Below are positions 1 through 5,161 of a stretch of DNA of 5,161 nt, piece after piece (position 1 is the stretch's first letter; the number at the start of each line of letters is the position of its first letter). Where the stretch lies: assembly GCA_007128555.1 (NCBI GenBank), contig SKXF01000447.1, positions 1 to 5,161 of the forward strand. Reading direction: 5' to 3'. This DNA is from Clostridia bacterium. GTDB taxonomy: Bacteria > Bacillota_E > SLMV01 > PUMD01. The notes beneath the pieces are model-generated. The model saw only the letters and a list, made by a program, of their open reading frames with translations. It was not told the DNA's origin and did no database searches. Position numbers and translations under genes: made by a program.

Positions 1-10
1 ACGCGTCCTT

Positions 11-389
11 TCAGGAACACTTCCGGTGAGTTGACATCCGGGCGCCTGACCTCAGCTCGCAGGCGCCGGCGATCTCCAGTAGCTCATTGCCGTGAGCCGA
101 CAAGAGATCCATGTTGGCCGTCATCACGTTCTTACCCCGTCTCAGGGTCCCCTGATGAGCGTCCCAGCAGGTTCCAGTCCTCCCATCACCTCGATCACCA
201 CGTGGATCGAGGGATCGTCCAGGATGTCTTCCGGGCGCGACGTCAGCATCCCTGGCGGGGGGGACACCTGCCTGGCCCAGGTCACGGACAGCGATGCGTG
301 CCGCTTTCACCCGGCCCCACCTATACTCTCTGTCTCTTTCTCCAGCAGCCGGTATACTGAGTAACCGACGGTGCCCAGGCCCACGAGCC

Positions 390-414
<25 letters not shown>
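11..414 (-). pseudogene. hom: Homoserine dehydrogenase, N-terminal part, frameshifted
   Basis: Homoserine dehydrogenase reduces aspartate semialdehyde to homoserine, the substrate of the MetX encoded just upstream. From ATG at 414 the frame reads an N-terminal NAD(P)-binding Rossmann strand with a GxGxxG motif (GLGTVG, residues 12-17), then hits TGA at 309-307. Homology continues in a second frame (310 to about 269, VKAARIAVRDLGQA). It returns to the first frame (270 to 145, PPG...VVIEVMGGLEPA) and stops at TGA 144-142. It then resumes in the second frame (about 148 to 61, GKNVMTANMDLLSAHG), which stops at 13-11. The conserved Lys of the family's TANK motif is Met here (codon 112-110). Downstream of about position 61 no frame resembles the expected next segment of the family. 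The start overlaps the metX end by 25 bases, as expected for an operon. Two of the shifts can be explained by one missing G in a G run, so sequencing error at a contig end is a real alternative to true decay. The family identity is fairly sure; the pseudogene status is not. Confidence 0.72.
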
Positions 415-3037
<2,623 letters not shown>

Positions 3038-3066
3038 GCATCTATTTAGTTTGCTATTATTGACGT

Positions 3067-3095
3067 ACGATAACGGATCTATGCTCTGACGTCAA
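3067..3095 (-). promoter_or_regulatory. Putative sigma70-type promoter of the met operon
   Basis: TTGACG at 3095-3090 (five of six to the -35 consensus) is followed after 17 bases by TATCGT at 3072-3067 (four of six to -10). Transcription would start near 3060, about 23 bases before the riboswitch P1 helix, a sensible layout. An AATAAT at 3061-3056 also resembles a -10 box but has no -35 at the right distance. The -35 box overlaps the 8-base palindrome TGACGTCA (3094-3087), which could be a regulator site or chance. Confidence 0.5.
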
Positions 3096-3294
3096 GGGAG
3101 GTCGGGCATTTTTCGCATGCATTGAGATTTGCAGGTAGGGCTCAGCCTGTCTGGCATCATTTACCCTGGAAGCATCACTAACGCTCATTCGTCAAGAGCC
3201 ATGGTGGATGCAGGACACATCGAAGCACCCCGGAGGGTCTGGTTCGCGAGGTCATGTTGGTCCAGGTCCTCGCTGGTCTATAGTGGGGTGAGCC
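3096..3294. other. Intergenic spacer with no recognised feature
   Basis: This is the stretch between the Fes-domain gene stop and the met promoter. I read both strands and found no convincing gene, RNA or repeat, and no hairpin followed by a T-run that would end the upstream transcript. Reading frames open on the plus strand run into, and are antisense to, the Fes-domain gene. A TTGACG at 3195-3190 on the minus strand has no -10 box at a usable distance. Confidence 0.5.
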
Positions 3295-3849
3295 TCATCC
3301 CAACATGCTTTGCAGTGCTTCGCGGGCTTGGGCGTGCCTGCGCTGGCCGAGGGGGATGCATTCAGCGACCTTCCCGTCACCATGATATAACCTGGAGGCG
3401 AAGGCCATGCATGTGGCCTCCCCGCATTGTCCGCAGTTGTACGCCTCCTCGGGCAACCACTGGAGGATATCCAGCGTTGACGGCAGGTTCTTGCGGGAGC
3501 AATTCGGCTTGATTTCAGCCCGTCGGCGGTAGGTATCATTGATCAGATCGCGGATCTTTCGCGCCAGCTGATGGGCGTCGGTGGTGTTCTTTGCCTTCAA
3601 TGCTGTCATGGACTCCCGGTACAGCGTGATCACGCGCAGGGTATCCGTGTAGCACAGGATCTTTTCTCCATGATTATAGATGGCATTGGGGATTACCGCA
3701 TTCAGGTAAGGCAGCATCTCGACGATATCCCGGGAGAACTTCGCTCGAAAGCGAACCTGGTCGCTCTCCACGAAGCAGGGCCGGATGTAGATGATATCCA
3801 CGGCGCAAAGATAATCCTTGTCTTCTGACATCCACCCGGAATCCTTCAT
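3295..3849 (-). CDS. Fes-domain [4Fe-4S] protein of unknown function
   Basis: This is a 184-residue, probably cytoplasmic protein with no signal peptide or membrane segment. Residues about 128-167 form a small Fe-S domain with Cys139, Cys142, Cys147 and Cys164 (CxxCx4C-x16-C, in NCGQCGEATCMAFA and AECIPL). This pattern matches the Fes/Fes4 domain found in corrinoid-protein and RnfB-type proteins. Residues 15-120 form a separate region (VDIIYIRPC, AVIPNAIYNHGEKILCYT, RDLINDTYRRRAEI) that I recognise only as the N-terminal part of uncharacterised Fe-S proteins of this type. It holds further Cys at 15, 25, 66 and 117. The ATG at 3849 is chosen because GGGAGG (3865-3860) lies 10 bases upstream; ATG 3831 is an alternative. 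It starts 25 bases after the cysteine desulfurase gene, so the two are probably co-transcribed. A role as Fe-S acceptor, electron carrier or scaffold is an inference from that neighbour. Confidence 0.85.
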   Translation of the reverse strand: MKDSGWMSEDKDYLCAVDIIYIRPCFVESDQVRFRAKFSRDIVEMLPYLNAVIPNAIYNHGEKILCYTDTLRVITLYRESMTALKAKNTTDAHQLARKIRDLINDTYRRRAEIKPNCSRKNLPSTLDILQWLPEEAYNCGQCGEATCMAFASRLYHGDGKVAECIPLGQRRHAQAREALQSMLG

Positions 3850-3859
3850 CTCCGGTCAA

Positions 3860-3865
3860 CCTCCC
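3860..3865 (-). promoter_or_regulatory. Ribosome-binding site of the Fes-domain gene
   Basis: GGGAGG lies 10 bases before ATG 3849, in the short gap after the desulfurase stop codon. It favours 3849 over the internal ATG at 3831. Confidence 0.65.
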
Positions 3866-3874
3866 TCGTTGGGA

Positions 3875-5026
3875 TCATCGGAACCTGGCTTCAATCTCTC
3901 CGAGGGCTTCTGCGAGGGCGTCAATGTCGCCCTCCTCGTTGAAACAGCCCGGGCTGACTCGCAGGGCGCCCCGGTTCAGGGTGCCCATCAGTCGATGCGA
4001 GGTAGGTGCGCAGTGCAGTCCGGCTCGAACCATGATCCCGTACTCATCGTCCAGCAAGAAGGCCAGCTCCTCGGCGCGCGCCCAGTCGACATTCAGCGAG
4101 ATGACCGGGACCCGTCGATCAGCATCTTGTGGCCCGTACAGCTTGATCCCGTTTACATCCTGCAGGCGCTGTAGCGCGTGCACGGTGAGTTGTCGTTCTC
4201 TTTCAGCGATCGCCTCGAGTCCCCGTTTCAGAATGTACTGTACGCCTGCCAGCAGTCCGGCGATCCCGGGTGCGTTGGCCGTGCCCACCTCGAAACGGTC
4301 CGGTAGTACATCCGGCAGGTCTTCTCGCGCTGACTCGCTCCCTGTTCCTCCGTAGCGGACCGGCCGGAGGGAGACATCTTCCCCAATATACAGCCCGCCC
4401 GTGCCCTGCGGGCCGAGAAGTGACTTGTGGCCGGTGAAGGCCAGGAGATCGATCCCCAGGGCCTTTACATCGATTGGATGAAGGCCCGCGGTCTGCGCCG
4501 CATCCAGGAGAACCGGAATACCCCGGCGCCTGGCCCCGCGAGCGATGTCCTCCACGGGCATGATGGTGCCCAGCACGTTGGAGGCATGGTTGATCACGAT
4601 CAGGCGCGTTTCATCGTGCACTGAATCCCATAGAGAGTCGAGTGCTAGCGTCCCGTCAGGGAGGTGGTTGGCGATGCTGATTCGAATATCACCCCGACGT
4701 TCGAGGGCCTTGAGGGGCCGCCAGACAGCGTTGTGTTCGATGCCGGTGCACACGACGTGATCGCCCGCTGACAGGGTTCCGAATAGCGCCAGGTTGATGG
4801 ATTCGGTGGCGCAGGACGTGAAGACGATGCGGGCTGGATCGGCGATATTGAACAGATCCGCCAGCGAAGCCCGGGCTTCGTAGATGATCCCGTCAGCGCG
4901 GAGGGCGTTGCGGTATGCGCCTCGCCCGGAGCTGGCGCCTATCTCACGTGAGAACCGATCAGAGGCCTCGTACACGGTCTCTGGCTTTGGGTAGCTCGTT
5001 GCTGCATTGTCCAGGTAGATGCCCAT
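3875..5026 (-). CDS. Cysteine desulfurase, class V aminotransferase fold (SufS-like, EF2568-type family)
   Basis: This PLP enzyme removes sulfur from L-cysteine as a protein-bound persulfide and releases alanine, supplying sulfur for Fe-S clusters, thio-cofactors or selenium metabolism. The 383 residues fit the EF2568-type cysteine desulfurase family. It begins with the family signature IYLDNAATSYPKP (3-15). Also visible are TSCATESINLAL (70-81), EHNAVWRPL (97-105, His98 stacking on PLP), NHASNVLG (146-153), DAAQTAG (175-181, with Asp175 and Gln178), FTGHKSLLGPQGTGG (197-211, Lys201 as the Schiff-base lysine), GGTGS (226-230), and RAGLHCAP (334-341, Cys339 as the persulfide cysteine in the RxGxHCA form of SufS-like enzymes). 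ATG 5026 is chosen because GGAGGG (5038-5033) lies six bases upstream and the protein then begins as family members do. The frame is open to 5107 but adds an unrelated basic stretch. Its exact acceptor is unknown; the Fes-domain gene just downstream is the obvious candidate partner. An iscS or sufS symbol is not justified. Confidence 0.93.
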   Translation of the reverse strand: MGIYLDNAATSYPKPETVYEASDRFSREIGASSGRGAYRNALRADGIIYEARASLADLFNIADPARIVFTSCATESINLALFGTLSAGDHVVCTGIEHNAVWRPLKALERRGDIRISIANHLPDGTLALDSLWDSVHDETRLIVINHASNVLGTIMPVEDIARGARRRGIPVLLDAAQTAGLHPIDVKALGIDLLAFTGHKSLLGPQGTGGLYIGEDVSLRPVRYGGTGSESAREDLPDVLPDRFEVGTANAPGIAGLLAGVQYILKRGLEAIAERERQLTVHALQRLQDVNGIKLYGPQDADRRVPVISLNVDWARAEELAFLLDDEYGIMVRAGLHCAPTSHRLMGTLNRGALRVSPGCFNEEGDIDALAEALGEIEARFR

Positions 5027-5032
5027 CAAGAT

Positions 5033-5038
5033 CCCTCC
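5033..5038 (-). promoter_or_regulatory. Ribosome-binding site that decides the desulfurase start
   Basis: GGAGGG ends six bases before ATG 5026, the ideal distance. This supports the 383-residue form over the longer open frame starting near 5107. Confidence 0.8.
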
Positions 5039-5161
5039 CAGGAGATTGCGTCGGCGATAGCTCCTTGCACAGTTCTTCACACCGGTTGCTGAACCCTGCA
5101 CACGCATCGATGCACATACTGGTTTCCGGACTCAAGGTGGCATGGCAGAACGCAGGAGCAC
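5039..5161. other. Edge region upstream of the desulfurase, unassigned
   Basis: This covers 123 bases between the desulfurase ribosome-binding site and the window edge. No clear promoter is visible: a TTGAGT at 5135-5130 on the minus strand has only CATCGA at 17 bases. Two minus-strand frames enter from the edge and are rich in Cys codons. One stops at 5079-5077; the other (from 5159) runs to 4961-4959, inside the desulfurase. Either could be the end of an upstream gene, or chance. Confidence 0.35.

Noticed and set aside
142..310. Programmed ribosomal frameshifting in hom.
   Set aside because: Three separate shifts, a lost conserved Lys and loss of downstream homology fit decay or sequence error much better than a programmed event.
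31..364. Plus-strand open frames over the broken hom.
   Set aside because: The minus strand carries clear homoserine dehydrogenase motifs here, and the plus-strand translations are low-complexity and basic with no family signal.
3102..3120. A GCAT...ATGC hairpin as terminator of the Fes-domain transcript.
   Set aside because: The stem is only four pairs and no T-run follows on the minus strand.
3167..3195. A second promoter starting with TTGACG at 3195-3190 on the minus strand.
   Set aside because: At 16 to 18 bases downstream there is no -10-like hexamer (CTTCCA at 17).
5027..5107. An N-terminal extension of the cysteine desulfurase starting near 5107.
   Set aside because: ATG 5026 has an ideal GGAGGG and the family's normal N-terminus follows at once. 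The extra residues are basic and show no family signal.

Overview
This 5.2 kb window is GC-rich and every gene I can support lies on the minus strand, so the genes read from high to low coordinates. It looks like a bacterial chromosome segment devoted to sulfur metabolism. The gene types (metY-metX-hom order, an S-box riboswitch, an EF2568-type cysteine desulfurase, a small Fes-domain protein) would fit an uncultured Chloroflexota or a similar Gram-positive-like or anaerobic lineage. That placement is an inference from gene content and cannot be settled from this sequence.

Right half (about 5026 down to 3295): a class V, SufS-like cysteine desulfurase with all its catalytic residues is followed 25 bases later by a 184-residue protein. 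The C-terminus of that protein is a four-cysteine [4Fe-4S]-type domain. The two probably share a transcript. The desulfurase makes persulfide sulfur from cysteine, and the small protein is a plausible Fe-S carrier or Fe-S-dependent partner, but its function is unknown.

Middle (about 3294 to 2864): a spacer, then a sigma70-like promoter, then a complete SAM-I (S-box) riboswitch. Its expression platform appears to act on translation. When SAM is bound, a hairpin hides the AGGAGG ribosome-binding site. Without SAM, the 3' strand of P1 pairs elsewhere and frees it. No U-tract follows, so it does not look like a terminator.

Left half (2863 down to 1): the riboswitch controls metY (O-acetylhomoserine sulfhydrylase), metX (homoserine O-acyltransferase, overlapping metY by 4 bases at GTGA) and hom (homoserine dehydrogenase, overlapping metX by 25 bases). 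Together these would make homoserine, acylate it and sulfhydrylate it directly to homocysteine, the precursor of methionine and SAM, closing a feedback loop.

The hom copy is not readable as one frame. In about 350 bases it needs three frame changes, carries Met where the family has the conserved Lys of the TANK motif, and loses recognisable homology before the window edge. It is either a decaying gene or a poor-quality sequence end. I found no mobile element, CRISPR array, tRNA or rRNA. No clearly new system is visible. The most interesting points are the riboswitch platform with its puzzling start codon, the broken hom, and the desulfurase/Fe-S protein pair.
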